The notes: generated by a model from the letters alone, not told the origin. 62,656 nt of DNA from Candidatus Neomicrothrix sp. UBA2983 (GCA_002346745.1 DEAL01000026.1:1-62656); one strand, 5' to 3'. Shown: positions 39,875 to 49,286, counted from the stretch's first letter. Numbers and translations: made by a program.

Positions 39875-42234
39875 TCGACCTCGTCTGGCTCATCCCCGCG
39901 TTCCCGCTGGCCGGGTTCGTCGTGCTGCTCGTCGCCGGCCGCCGCCTCGGCGAGCCCGGCGCCGGCTGGCTGGCCACGCTGGCCATGGTCGGCTCGTTCG
40001 CCGCCACGGTCGGCGTGTTCCTCGACCTGCTGTCGCGCGACGAGCACCACCGCCGCTGGGTCACCACCCTCTTCGCCTGGGTTCCGGCCGGCGACCTGTC
40101 GGTCGACGTCGGCTTCCTCGCCGACCCGCTGTCGCTGACCATGTGCCTCTTCATCACCGGCGTCGGCGCCCTGATCCACCTGTACTCGATCGGCTACATG
40201 CACGGCGACGCCGACTTCAGCCGGTTCTTCACCTACCTCAACCTGTTCGCCTTCGCCATGCTGGTGCTGGTACTCGGCGACAACCTGCTGCTGACCTTCC
40301 TCGGCTGGGAGGGCGTCGGCGCCTGCTCGTACCTGCTGATCTCGTTCTGGTTCACCGACCCGGCCAACGCCACCGCCGGGAAGAAGGCGTTCGTCACCAA
40401 CCGGATCGGCGACTGGGGCGTGATCGTCGCCATGTGCCTGGTGTTCTTCACGTTCGGATCGCTGTCGTACGTCGACGTGCTCGACGCCGCCGACGCCGGC
40501 AGCGTCGCCGAGTCGACCGCCACGTTCATCGCCGTGATGCTGTTCGTCGGGGCGATCGGCAAGTCGGCCCAGTTCCCGCTGTACCTGTGGCTGCCCGACG
40601 CCATGGCCGGTCCCACGCCGGTCTCGGCGCTGATCCACGCCGCCACCATGGTCACGTCGGGCATCTACCTGCTGACCCGCGTCAACCCGATCATCGCCGA
40701 CGCCGCCGACTGGGTCCCCACGCTCATCGCTTGGGTGGGTGTCGGCACGGCCCTGTTCGCCGCCACCATCGCCGTCGCCCAGACCGACATCAAGAAGGTG
40801 CTGGCCTACTCGACGGTCAGCCAGTTGGGCTACATGTTCCTCGCCGTGGGCTGCGGCGCCTACGTGCCGGCCATCTTCCACATGGTCACGCACGCCTTCT
40901 TCAAGGCGCTGCTGTTCCTCGGCTCCGGGTCGGTCATCCACGGCATGGGCGGCGACCAGGACCTGCGCCACTACGGCGGCCTGCGGAAGTGGATGCCGGT
41001 CACGTCGGCCACCTTCATCATCGGCTGGCTCGCCATCGCCGGCGTGCCGCCCTTCGCCGGCTTCTGGTCGAAGGACGAGATCCTGGCCTACGCCTGGAAC
41101 GAGAGCCCCGTGCTCTGGGCCCTCGGCCTCGTGACCGCCGTGCTGACCGCCTTCTACATGACCCGACAGGTGGTGCTCACCTTCTTCGGGCGGCACCGCT
41201 ACGCCGACGCCCGCCCCGACGAGGTCGCCGCCGCCTGGGACGCACGGCTCACCGCCTCGGCCGTCGCCGTCGACGAGGCCACGGCCGCCGCCGACGCCGC
41301 CCGCACCGCGTTGGACGCCGCCGTGGCCGCCCGCACCGCCGCCGTCGACGAGCACGCGGCCGCCGTCGAGGCCGCCCGCACAGCGCTGCCCAACGACGGG
41401 GGAGCGGCCGAAGGCGACGACGGAGCGGCCGAGGCGCCCGACCCCGAGCAGTTGGCACAGGCCGTGCTGGCCGCCGAGGACGCCGTGGCCGCCGCCGCCG
41501 ACGCCGCCATCGCCGCCGAGGAGTCACTGGCCGCCGCCGACGCCGCCCGCGACGCCGCGGTGGCCGACTACGAGGCGCTGCTGGTCGCCGCCGACGCCCG
41601 CCCCGAGGTGCCGGCGCTGGCGCTCGACGCCGCTCCGGACACGACCGCCGTGGCCGACCACCTCCCGGACGAGGTCGCCGCCCGCGCCGACCACCACCCG
41701 CACGAGTCACCGTGGACCATGACCCTGCCACTGGTCGTGCTGGCCGGCCTGTCGATCGGTGGCGGCGTCCTGCAGTTGCCGTTCGCCAAGTCGCTCAAGT
41801 TCCTGGAGCACTGGCTGGAGCCGTCGCTGTTCGGCAACGAGGTCCATCCGCACCTCGGCGCCGGCACCCTTTGGGCGCTGGCGGCGATCGCCGTGGTCGG
41901 CGGGCTGTGCGGCATCGCCGTGGCCGTGGCCGCCTACGAGCGCCGTCGCCTCGACCACCGGCCCTTCGAGCAGCCGCTGCTGGCCGACGCCTGGCGCATC
42001 GACCGCGGCGTCTCCGACTTCATGGGAGGCCCCGGTCGGGCCGCCTTCGACGCCACCTCGACGTTCGACGAGCGGGTCGTGGACGGCGCCGTCGACGGGG
42101 TCGGCGGCCTGGTCCGGCGCCTCGCCGGCCTGCTGCGCCGCTTCCACAACGGCCTGGTCCGCACCTACGCCGCCGGCGCCGCCCTCGGGGCGGTCGCCCT
42201 GCTGCTGTGGTTCCTCACGAGGGCCAGCTGGTGA
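39871..42234 (+). CDS. nuoL: NADH-quinone oxidoreductase subunit L (copy 1) with large Ala-rich insert
   Basis: 787 aa, against roughly 610-650 usually. The antiporter-like core is normal: GWEGVGACSYLLISFWF (near residue 148), FPLYLWLPDAMAGPTPVSALIHAATMV (from about residue 236) with the pump lysine/histidine region, and AQTDIKKVLAYSTVSQLGYM near residue 304. After YMTRQVVLTFFGRHRY an insert of about 150 residues (about 455-607) rich in Ala/Asp/Glu and helical heptads interrupts the loop before HHPHESPWTM. NuoL copy 2 has only about 10 residues there. It pumps protons at the distal membrane arm. The C-terminal helix is present. Confidence 0.94.
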   Translation: MLDLVWLIPAFPLAGFVVLLVAGRRLGEPGAGWLATLAMVGSFAATVGVFLDLLSRDEHHRRWVTTLFAWVPAGDLSVDVGFLADPLSLTMCLFITGVGALIHLYSIGYMHGDADFSRFFTYLNLFAFAMLVLVLGDNLLLTFLGWEGVGACSYLLISFWFTDPANATAGKKAFVTNRIGDWGVIVAMCLVFFTFGSLSYVDVLDAADAGSVAESTATFIAVMLFVGAIGKSAQFPLYLWLPDAMAGPTPVSALIHAATMVTSGIYLLTRVNPIIADAADWVPTLIAWVGVGTALFAATIAVAQTDIKKVLAYSTVSQLGYMFLAVGCGAYVPAIFHMVTHAFFKALLFLGSGSVIHGMGGDQDLRHYGGLRKWMPVTSATFIIGWLAIAGVPPFAGFWSKDEILAYAWNESPVLWALGLVTAVLTAFYMTRQVVLTFFGRHRYADARPDEVAAAWDARLTASAVAVDEATAAADAARTALDAAVAARTAAVDEHAAAVEAARTALPNDGGAAEGDDGAAEAPDPEQLAQAVLAAEDAVAAAADAAIAAEESLAAADAARDAAVADYEALLVAADARPEVPALALDAAPDTTAVADHLPDEVAARADHHPHESPWTMTLPLVVLAGLSIGGGVLQLPFAKSLKFLEHWLEPSLFGNEVHPHLGAGTLWALAAIAVVGGLCGIAVAVAAYERRRLDHRPFEQPLLADAWRIDRGVSDFMGGPGRAAFDATSTFDERVVDGAVDGVGGLVRRLAGLLRRFHNGLVRTYAAGAALGAVALLLWFLTRASW

Positions 42235-43847
42235 GCGCCGTGTCCCCGTCCGTGCTCGCCGCCTCCGGGACCGCCGTGTCCTTCCCGATCCTGCCGGCCC
42301 TCATGGCCGTGCCGCTGCTCGGTGCCCTGCTCGTCCTCGTCGCCCCCCGCCAGCGGCCGGAACTGCGCAAGCTCACCGCCGTGCTGGCGACGGTGACGAC
42401 CGGTGCGCTGTCGCTGTGGCTGCTGCGGGCCTTCGACACCCAGCACGCTGCCGACTTCCAGTTCGCCAGCCGCCACGCCTGGCTGGACGACCTCGGCGTG
42501 TCGTGGCTGTTCGGCGTCGACGGGATCTCGCTGTTCCTCGTGGTGCTCACCGGGGTGCTGTTCCCGATCGCCCTGTTCGCCAGCGACCCGGAGCACGACG
42601 ACCGGGCGTACTACGCCTGGCTGCTGGTCCTCGAGGCCGGCTGCATGGGCGTGTTCCTCAGCCTCGACCTGGTCGTGTTCTTCCTCTGCTTCGAGGTCGT
42701 GCTGGTGCCGATGTACTTCCTCATCGGCCGCTGGGGGCACGGCAACCGCACCTACGCCGCCACCAAGTTCTTCCTGTACACGATGGCCGGCTCGGCGCTG
42801 ATGCTGGTCGGGATCCTGACCCTCGGGTTCCTGCACGCCGACGCCACGGGCGGGGCCGTCACCTTCGACCTGATCGCCATCGCCGAGGCGCAGAGCCTCT
42901 CGACGGGTGCCGCCCGCTGGGTGTTCCTCGCCTTCGCCCTGGCGTTCGCCGTGAAGGTGCCGATCTTCCCGCTGCACACCTGGCTGCCTCACGCCCACAC
43001 CGAGGCCCCGACGGCCGGGTCGGTGATCCTCGCCGGCGTGCTCCTCAAGCTGGGCACCTACGGTTTCCTGCGCTTCGGGCTGTACCTGTTCCCGGAGGCC
43101 ACCCACCACTTCGCCCCGGTGTTCCTCGTGCTGGGCGTGGTCGGCATCGTCTACGGCGCCGTGGTCGCCACGATGCAGAAGGACCTCAAGCGCCTGGTCG
43201 CCTACTCGTCGGTGGCGCACCTCGGGTTCATCGTGGTGGGCACGTTCGCCCTCAACACCGAGGGCATCGAGGGTGGCCTGCTCCAGATGGTCAACCACGG
43301 CATCTCGACGGGCGCCCTGTTCATCCTCGTCGGGATGCTCTACGAGCGCCGCCACACCCGCCAGATCGACGAGTTGGGCGGCCTGCAGCGGTCGGCGCCG
43401 AAGTTGGCGGCGGTGTTCATGGTCGTGATGCTGTCGTCGATCGGCCTGCCGGGCCTGAACGGGTTCGTCGGCGAGTTCCTCGTGCTGGTCGGGACTTTCA
43501 ACGCCCACCGCTGGTACGCCGTGGTCGCCGCCGGCGGGGTGGTGCTGGCCGCCCTCTACCTGCTGTGGGCCTACCAGCGCGTGTTCCACGGCCCGGCAGA
43601 CGGCGAGAACGCCACGATGCCCGACCTGCGCCTGCGGGAGGGCCTGGTGCTGGCCCCGCTGCTGGCACTGATCGTGGTGCTCGGCGTCTACCCGAAGCCG
43701 GTGATCGAGCGCATGGAGCCGGCGGTCGACGCCCTCGTGGAGCACATCGAGCACCACGTCGACGGCTTCCACGAGCCGACCAGCCGCCTCGGCGCCGACC
43801 TTGGCGTCGAGTCCGGTGATGCGCACGACTCGGGGGACGGCCACTGA
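42231..43847 (+). CDS. nuoM: NADH-quinone oxidoreductase subunit M (copy 1)
   Basis: 538 aa, antiporter-like proton pump. FFLCFEVVLVPMYFLIGRWG (near residue 148) contains the conserved Glu, FPLHTWLPHAHTEAPTAGSVILAGVLLKLG (from about residue 246) the pump Lys region, and QKDLKRLVAYSSVAHLGF near residue 316 another. The C-terminal tail is His/Asp-rich. GTG 42231 overlaps the nuoL stop. Confidence 0.95.
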   Translation: MSAVSPSVLAASGTAVSFPILPALMAVPLLGALLVLVAPRQRPELRKLTAVLATVTTGALSLWLLRAFDTQHAADFQFASRHAWLDDLGVSWLFGVDGISLFLVVLTGVLFPIALFASDPEHDDRAYYAWLLVLEAGCMGVFLSLDLVVFFLCFEVVLVPMYFLIGRWGHGNRTYAATKFFLYTMAGSALMLVGILTLGFLHADATGGAVTFDLIAIAEAQSLSTGAARWVFLAFALAFAVKVPIFPLHTWLPHAHTEAPTAGSVILAGVLLKLGTYGFLRFGLYLFPEATHHFAPVFLVLGVVGIVYGAVVATMQKDLKRLVAYSSVAHLGFIVVGTFALNTEGIEGGLLQMVNHGISTGALFILVGMLYERRHTRQIDELGGLQRSAPKLAAVFMVVMLSSIGLPGLNGFVGEFLVLVGTFNAHRWYAVVAAGGVVLAALYLLWAYQRVFHGPADGENATMPDLRLREGLVLAPLLALIVVLGVYPKPVIERMEPAVDALVEHIEHHVDGFHEPTSRLGADLGVESGDAHDSGDGH

Positions 43848-45349
43848 TGCTCGCCCACACCGGCCACGCCTCCGCCATGGTGATCCTCTGGTGGGCGCTC
43901 ATCCCGCTGCTGGTCCTGTCGCTGGCGGGCCTGCTGTTGCTGACCGTCGCCTCGCTGGTGCGTCGCCTGCCGTCGTGGCTGCCGGCCGCCTGGACGGTGG
44001 TCGCGGGCCTCGCGGTGCTGGTCTCGCTGGTGCCGCTGTGGGACCGGGTGCAGGACGAGGGGCCGCGCTCGTACCTCGCGGGCGCTGTCGCCGTCGACGG
44101 GTCGGTGCTGTTCGTGACCGGCCTGCTCGCCGTCGCCGTGGTCGCCACGGCCCTGCTGGCCCGCCCGTACCTGGAGCGCGAGGACCTGCCGGGCGTCGAG
44201 CCGTACGTGCTGCTGCTGCTGTCGGCCGCCGGCGGCGTCGTCATGGCGTCGGCCAACGACCTGATCGTGCTGTTCCTCGGCCTCGAGGTGCTGTCGATCG
44301 CCGTCTACGTGCTGGCGGCCCTGCACCTGCGCCGCATCCAGTCCCAGGAGGCGGCCCTCAAGTACTTCGTGCTGGGAGCGTTCGCCTCGGCGTTCCTGCT
44401 CTACGGCATCGCCCTCGTGTACGGCGCCACCGGCTCGACCGCACTGGGCCGCATCTCCGCCCACCTGTCCTCGGCGGTGCTGCTCGAGGACGGGATGCTG
44501 CTGGCCGGCTTCGCCCTGCTGCTGGTGGGCCTGGGCTTCAAGGTGGCGGCGGTGCCGTTCCACGCCTGGACCCCCGACGTCTACCAGGGTGCCCCGACGC
44601 CGGTGGTGGCGTGGATGGCGGCCGGCGTCAAGGCGGCCGGCTTCGCCGCCCTGCTGCGGGTGTTCGTGCTGACGTTCGGCTCCTGGTCGGGGGAGTGGGG
44701 GCCCGCCGTGTGGGGCCTCGCCGTCCTCACGGTGCTGGGCGGCTCGGTGGTCGCCGTCGTGCAGATCGACGTGAAGCGGATGCTGGCCTACTCGTCGATC
44801 GCCCACGCCGGGTTCCTGCTGGTCGGCGTGCAGGCGTCGTCGGAGCGGGGCACCGCCGCCGTGCTGGCCTACCTCGGCGCCTACACGCTGCTGGCCTGCG
44901 GCAGCTTCGCCGTGCTCACCGTGGTCGGCGGCACCGGCGACGACCGGCACGGCCTCGACGCCTACCGGGGCCTCGCCGCCCGCCGCCCCTGGCTGGCCGG
45001 CGCTTTCGCCGTGCTGCTGCTGGGCCAGGCCGGCGTGCCGTTCACCGCCGGCTTCGTCGCCAAGTTCGGCGTGATCGCCGCGGCGGTCGAGGGGGAGTCG
45101 TACTGGCTGGCCGGCGTGGCCATGCTGGCCGCCGCCGTCGCCGCCTTCGTCTACCTGCGCATCATCGTCGCCATGTACCTCGAGGGCGACGGCGACCATG
45201 AGGAAGCCGCCGCCGAGGTCGAGGCGGCCCCGTGGGGCCCGCGCCTCGTCATCACCGTGGCGGTCCTGCTGGTGCTCGTCCTCGGCGTCGTCCCCGGCCC
45301 GCTGGTCGACCTGGCGAGGGACGCCGTCCCCGCCCTGGTGGGGGCCTGA
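43847..45349 (+). CDS. nuoN: NADH-quinone oxidoreductase subunit N (copy 1)
   Basis: 500 aa, third antiporter-like pump, about 14 helices. FLGLEVLSIAVYVLAALH (near residue 143), QEAALKYFVLGAFASAFLLYG near residue 166 and VPFHAWTPDVYQGAPTPVVAW near residue 237 are NuoN signatures. It closes the 14-gene operon; 146 bp follow before the second nuo set. Confidence 0.95.
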   Translation: MLAHTGHASAMVILWWALIPLLVLSLAGLLLLTVASLVRRLPSWLPAAWTVVAGLAVLVSLVPLWDRVQDEGPRSYLAGAVAVDGSVLFVTGLLAVAVVATALLARPYLEREDLPGVEPYVLLLLSAAGGVVMASANDLIVLFLGLEVLSIAVYVLAALHLRRIQSQEAALKYFVLGAFASAFLLYGIALVYGATGSTALGRISAHLSSAVLLEDGMLLAGFALLLVGLGFKVAAVPFHAWTPDVYQGAPTPVVAWMAAGVKAAGFAALLRVFVLTFGSWSGEWGPAVWGLAVLTVLGGSVVAVVQIDVKRMLAYSSIAHAGFLLVGVQASSERGTAAVLAYLGAYTLLACGSFAVLTVVGGTGDDRHGLDAYRGLAARRPWLAGAFAVLLLGQAGVPFTAGFVAKFGVIAAAVEGESYWLAGVAMLAAAVAAFVYLRIIVAMYLEGDGDHEEAAAEVEAAPWGPRLVITVAVLLVLVLGVVPGPLVDLARDAVPALVGA

Positions 45350-45481
45350 CATGGCGTGCGGACACGGCCCACGGAGGCCGCCCTCACGGTGAAGGCCGAC
45401 GCGTCCGATAGCCTCCCGGGAGCGCTGCGACGGCGTCGTCCGGCCTCTTCCCCCACGCCCGCCCACCCTCTCGAGAGTCGC

Positions 45482-45487
45482 TAGGTT
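45482..45487 (+). promoter_or_regulatory. -10-like TAGGTT of the second nuo operon (leaderless)
   Basis: TAGGTT is followed by 8 nt and the GTG of nuoA2 at 45496. The 146-bp spacer shows no Rex-like site and no clear terminator. This indicates separate transcription of the 11-gene set. Confidence 0.5.
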
Positions 45488-45495
45488 CCCCCTCC

Positions 45496-45861
45496 GTGTC
45501 CGAGTTCCTCCGCAGCTGGCTCCTGCTGGTCGTCTTCGGCGGCCTCGCCGTCGTGCTCGTCGGCGTGTTCCTCGGCCTCGGTGCGCTGCTCCGCCCCAGG
45601 CGGGAGACCGAGCAGAAGGTCATGAACTACGAGAGCGGCGTCGATCCCCAGGGCGACCGCTGGAGCCAGTCGAACATCCGCTACTACGTGTTCGCCCTCA
45701 TGTTCGTCCTCTTCGACGTGGAGGCCGTGTTCATCTTCCCGTGGGCCGCCCGTCTCGAGGCCTACGGCATGTTCGGCCTCGTGGAGATGGCCATCTTCAT
45801 CGTCATCCTCGCCCTGGGCCTCTTCTACGCCTGGCGCAAGCGACTGCTGCGGTGGATCTGA
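45496..45861 (+). CDS. nuoA: NADH-quinone oxidoreductase subunit A (complex I, copy 2)
   Basis: 121 aa, compact three-helix NuoA. MNYESGVDPQGD replaces the usual YECG, so the conserved Cys of copy 1 is Ser here. RYYVFALMFVLFDVEAVFIFPWA follows in part near residue 58. GTG start with a leaderless-type TAGGTT 8 nt upstream. First gene of the EFG-less operon. Confidence 0.94.
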   Translation: MSEFLRSWLLLVVFGGLAVVLVGVFLGLGALLRPRRETEQKVMNYESGVDPQGDRWSQSNIRYYVFALMFVLFDVEAVFIFPWAARLEAYGMFGLVEMAIFIVILALGLFYAWRKRLLRWI

Positions 45862-45880
45862 GGGCCGGGGGAACGCACTG

Positions 45881-46381
45881 ATGGGACTCGTCGAGAACGG
45901 CAAGCTGCCGAAGCCCCTCACGGCGCTGTTGAACGTCAGCCGCAAGTACTCCCTCTGGGTGTACCAGTGGGGCCTGGCCTGTTGCGCCATCGAGATGGGC
46001 GCCGCCTTCGCCTCGCCCCGCTACGACGTGATGCGCCTCGGCGTCATCCCGTTCCCGGCCTCCCCCCGCCAGGCCGACCTGGTCGTCATCTCGGGCACCG
46101 TCACCGACAAGATGGCCCCGGCCGTCAAGCGCCTCTACGAGCAGATGCCGGACCCCAAGTACGTGATCTCGATGGGGTCCTGCGCCAACTGCGGCGGCCC
46201 CTACTGGGACTCCTACTCGGTGACCAAGGGCGTCGACCAGGTCATCCCCGTCGACGTCTACGTGCCGGGCTGTCCGCCACGGCCCGAGGCACTGCTCGAG
46301 GGCATCGTGCTGCTCCAGGAGCGCATCCGCTCCGAGGACATGGCCGAACGCTGGAACGGAGACCCCATTGTCGTCTCCTGA
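45881..46381 (+). CDS. nuoB: NADH-quinone oxidoreductase subunit B (copy 2)
   Basis: 166 aa. GLACCAIEMG (about residues 30-39), ISMGSCANCGGPYWDSYS near residue 88 and VYVPGCPPRPE near residue 126 bind cluster N2. The protein is shorter than copy 1 and the two differ widely, so this is an old paralogue rather than a recent duplication. Confidence 0.95.
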   Translation: MGLVENGKLPKPLTALLNVSRKYSLWVYQWGLACCAIEMGAAFASPRYDVMRLGVIPFPASPRQADLVVISGTVTDKMAPAVKRLYEQMPDPKYVISMGSCANCGGPYWDSYSVTKGVDQVIPVDVYVPGCPPRPEALLEGIVLLQERIRSEDMAERWNGDPIVVS

Positions 46382-47069
46382 GGGCACCGTGGACGAGGCA
46401 CCCGTGGCCGTCGAGGCCGACGAGGCGCGTGACGCCGTCGTCGCCGCGCTCGCCGACGCCCTCGGCGACGGCCTCGTGGCCAGTGAGGTGCAGCCCGGCG
46501 TCGACGCCTGGGTGCGGGTCACCGCCGACGCCTGGGTCGCCGCCGGCGAGGCGCTGCGCGACCGCTGCGGCATGCGCTACTTCAACTTCCTCTCCGCCAT
46601 CGACTGGCAGCCCTCCCCCTACGGCCGCGACATGGACGCCCAGGTCGACGGCCCCGAGGCCAGGGAGCCCGAGCCGCGGGAGCCGGGCGTCACGGGCGGC
46701 GACACCCGCTTCCAGCTGCTGGCCCGCGTCCACAACCCCGACACCGGCATCGGCGTGCACGTCAAGGCCGACCTGGTCGGCGACGCCCCCGAGGTCGACT
46801 CGTGGATCCCCGTCTACCCGGGCGCCGACTGGCACGAGCGGGAAGCCTGGGAGATGTTCGGCATCTCGTTCCGCGGCCACCCCAACCAGGTGCACCTGTA
46901 CCTGCCGGGCGCCTTCGAGGGCAACCCGCTGCGCAAGGACTACCCACTGCTGGCCCGGCGCATCAAGCCCTGGCCCGGCATCGTCGACGTCGAACTGATG
47001 CCCGGCGACGACAGCGACGACGACGCCGACTCATCCGGGGGAGACGCCGAGGGGGGTGACGACGAGTGA
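46368..47069 (+). CDS. nuoC: NADH-quinone oxidoreductase subunit C (copy 2)
   Basis: 233 aa. The conserved core DWHEREAWEMFGISFRGHPNQVHLYLPGAFEGNPLRKDY (split over about residues 153-190) identifies the 30-kDa subunit. TTG 46368 has GGAG 7 nt upstream and overlaps nuoB2 by 14 nt; GTG 46389 is an alternative start with its own GAGGG. An internal acidic/Pro insert near residues 90-105 and an acidic tail are extra. Confidence 0.92.
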   Translation: MSSPEGTVDEAPVAVEADEARDAVVAALADALGDGLVASEVQPGVDAWVRVTADAWVAAGEALRDRCGMRYFNFLSAIDWQPSPYGRDMDAQVDGPEAREPEPREPGVTGGDTRFQLLARVHNPDTGIGVHVKADLVGDAPEVDSWIPVYPGADWHEREAWEMFGISFRGHPNQVHLYLPGAFEGNPLRKDYPLLARRIKPWPGIVDVELMPGDDSDDDADSSGGDAEGGDDE

Positions 47070-48238
47070 CCGCCACTGCCGACCCGCAGCAGCTCTCCTA
47101 CATCGCGGCCCAGGCCGCCGACGCCCGGGTCAACATCGAGCTCGAGACCGAGGGCATGACCCTCAACATCGGCCCGCAGCACCCTGCCACCCACGGCACG
47201 CTGCGCGTCATCGTGCGCCTCGACGGCGAGCGGGTCGTGGCCGCCGAGCCGGTCATGGGCTACATGCACCGCGGCTACGAGAAGCTGGCCGAGGTCCGCA
47301 CCTACCCGCAGGTCACCACGCTGGTCAACCGCATCGACTGGCTGGGCAGCTTCGCCAACGAGGTCCCGTTCATCCTGGCCGCCGAGCGGCTCATGGAGGT
47401 CGAGGCCCCACCGCGTGCCAAGTGGATCCGCACCGCCCTGTTCGAGTTGTCCCGCATCGCCAACGTGGTGCTGTTCCTCGGCGACATGGGCGTCCAGCTG
47501 GGTGCCGTCACGCCGGTGTTCTTCGCCTTCCGCGACCGTGAGTTCGTCCTCAACCAGATCGAGGCCGTCACCGGCGGGCGCTTCCACCCCAACTTCGACC
47601 GCATCGGCGGCCTCAAGGACGACCTGCCAAAGGGCTGGATCGAGGAGACCCGCGGTGTGCTCGGCCGGATCCGGACCTTCTGCGACGAGATGGAGGACCT
47701 GGTCGTCGGCAACGAGATCTTCCAGGCCCGCACCCGCGGCATCGGCGTCATCCCCGCCGACGTCGGCCTCTCGTATGGCCTGTCGGGCGCCAACATCCGC
47801 GCCAGCGGGGTCGACTGGGACCTGCGCCGTGACAGCGACATGGGCCTCGCCCACGGCGAGCTGGACTGGAAGGTCTGGACGCACCCCGACGGCGACTCGT
47901 TCGCCCGCTACTGGGTGCGCCTCCAGGAGGTCCGCGAGGCCTGCACCATCGTCGAGCAGTGCCTCGACGGCATCCCCTCCGGCCCCGTCATGGCCAAGGT
48001 GCCGCGCATCATCAAGGTGCCCGCCGGCGAGGCCTACGCCGAGACCGAGAACCCGCTGGGCGTCATGGGCTACTACATCGTCTCCAAGGGCGACCTGGTG
48101 CCGTACCGGGTCAAGATCCGCTCGGCGTCGTTCAACAACGTGTCGATCACCCCGTGGGTGCTCGAGGGCACCTACGTCCCCGACGTGATCTCGATCCTCG
48201 CCAGCCTCTACTTCATCCTCGGGGACATCGACCGGTGA
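47066..48238 (+). CDS. nuoD: NADH-quinone oxidoreductase subunit D (copy 2)
   Basis: 390 aa. NIGPQHPATHGTLRVIVRLDGE (from about residue 31), GYMHRGYEKLAE and WIRTALFELSRIANVVLFLGD are 49-kDa-subunit motifs; the end reads LYFILGDIDR. It is about 60 residues shorter at the N-terminus than copy 1. GTG overlaps the nuoC2 stop. nuoH2 follows directly: the usual nuoE, nuoF and nuoG are absent at this position. Confidence 0.95.
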   Translation: MTATADPQQLSYIAAQAADARVNIELETEGMTLNIGPQHPATHGTLRVIVRLDGERVVAAEPVMGYMHRGYEKLAEVRTYPQVTTLVNRIDWLGSFANEVPFILAAERLMEVEAPPRAKWIRTALFELSRIANVVLFLGDMGVQLGAVTPVFFAFRDREFVLNQIEAVTGGRFHPNFDRIGGLKDDLPKGWIEETRGVLGRIRTFCDEMEDLVVGNEIFQARTRGIGVIPADVGLSYGLSGANIRASGVDWDLRRDSDMGLAHGELDWKVWTHPDGDSFARYWVRLQEVREACTIVEQCLDGIPSGPVMAKVPRIIKVPAGEAYAETENPLGVMGYYIVSKGDLVPYRVKIRSASFNNVSITPWVLEGTYVPDVISILASLYFILGDIDR

Positions 48239-48258
48239 GCGCCGACCGTTGAGCACCC
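48230..48258 (+). repeat. Imperfect 14-bp repeat and 5-codon mini-ORF at the nuoD2/nuoH2 junction
   Basis: GACCGGTGAGCGCC (48230-48243) is followed by GACCGTTGAGCACC (48244-48257), two mismatches apart. The first copy gives GTG 48235, a 5-codon ORF (MSADR) whose TGA overlaps the TTG start of nuoH2 (TTGA). It resembles the start-region duplication before nuoL1 but is weaker. Confidence 0.35.
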
Positions 48259-49286
48259 TGACCCTCGCAGTCGAGCTGGCCTACTGGCAGCAGACCACCA
48301 TCCGGGCAGTCGTCGCCCTCGTGGCGGTCCTGATCCCGGCCGGCACGCTCGTCTACCTGTTCCTCTTCAAGATGATGAGCTTCATGCAGAGCCGCCTCGG
48401 CCCCATGGAGGCGGGCCCCTACGGCTCGCTGCAGCTGCTCGCCGAGGTCGGCAAGTTCCTCCAGAAGGAGGACGTGCTGCCCCGCAAGGCCGACCGGGTC
48501 GTGTTCAAGGCCGCCCCGTTCGTGGTGCTCATCTCCACGTTCCTGCTGGTGCTGGTCATCCCCGGCGGCCCCGACGCCTTCTTCATCGACGTCGACACCG
48601 GCATCTTCCTGGCGCTGGCGGTGTCGTCGATCTCGGTCATCGGGATCCTGATGGCCGGCTGGGCGTCGTCGTCGAAGTACTCGCTGCTGGGCGCCCTGCG
48701 GGCCACCGGCCAGCTCATCGCCTACGAGCTGCCCCTGGTGCTGGCCGTCATGGGCGTCGTCATCCAGGCCGGCACCCTCAACATGCAGGGCATCGTGATG
48801 GCCCAGGCCGAGGGCGAGATCTTCGGCTTCGGGGCCATCGGCAACCCGTTCATCATCACGCAGTTCCTGGGCTTCGTGATCTTCCTGATCGCCGTGCAGG
48901 CCGAACTCACGCAGCCGCCGTTCGACATGCCGGTCGCCGAGTCCGAGATCGTGACCGGCTACCTCACCGAGTACACGGGCATGCGGTTCCTCCTGTTCTT
49001 CATCGGCGAGTTCGCCACGGCCGGCATCTTCTCGGCGCTGGCTGCCACCCTGTTCCTCGGCGGCTGGTACGTGCCGGGCCTCGACCCGACCGACAACCTG
49101 TTCAACGTCATCGGCCCGCTGGTCCTGATGGGCAAGATCATCCTGGTGGCCTTCCTCATCTTCTGGTTCCGGTTCACCTACCCCCGCTTCCGCGAGGACC
49201 AGCTCCAGACGTTGGCCTGGAAGGTGCTCATCCCGCTGTCGCTGGTCAACATCGTCGTGACCGGCGTATTGAAGGTGCTCGTCTGA
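48249..49286 (+). CDS. nuoH: NADH-quinone oxidoreductase subunit H (copy 2)
   Basis: 345 aa. KMMSFMQSRLGPMEAGPYGSLQ (from about residue 38) and VAESEIVTGYLTEYTGMRFL near residue 228 are the NuoH loops. The start TTG 48249 is the only sensible start. A usual-length NuoH, about 55 residues shorter than copy 1. Three-base spacing to nuoI2 (TGATG overlap). Confidence 0.94.
   Translation: MSTLTLAVELAYWQQTTIRAVVALVAVLIPAGTLVYLFLFKMMSFMQSRLGPMEAGPYGSLQLLAEVGKFLQKEDVLPRKADRVVFKAAPFVVLISTFLLVLVIPGGPDAFFIDVDTGIFLALAVSSISVIGILMAGWASSSKYSLLGALRATGQLIAYELPLVLAVMGVVIQAGTLNMQGIVMAQAEGEIFGFGAIGNPFIITQFLGFVIFLIAVQAELTQPPFDMPVAESEIVTGYLTEYTGMRFLLFFIGEFATAGIFSALAATLFLGGWYVPGLDPTDNLFNVIGPLVLMGKIILVAFLIFWFRFTYPRFREDQLQTLAWKVLIPLSLVNIVVTGVLKVLV

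Noticed and set aside
45350..45495. Rex site before the second nuo operon
   Set aside because: Only GGTGAA-like fragments occur (near 45391) without a matching right arm.
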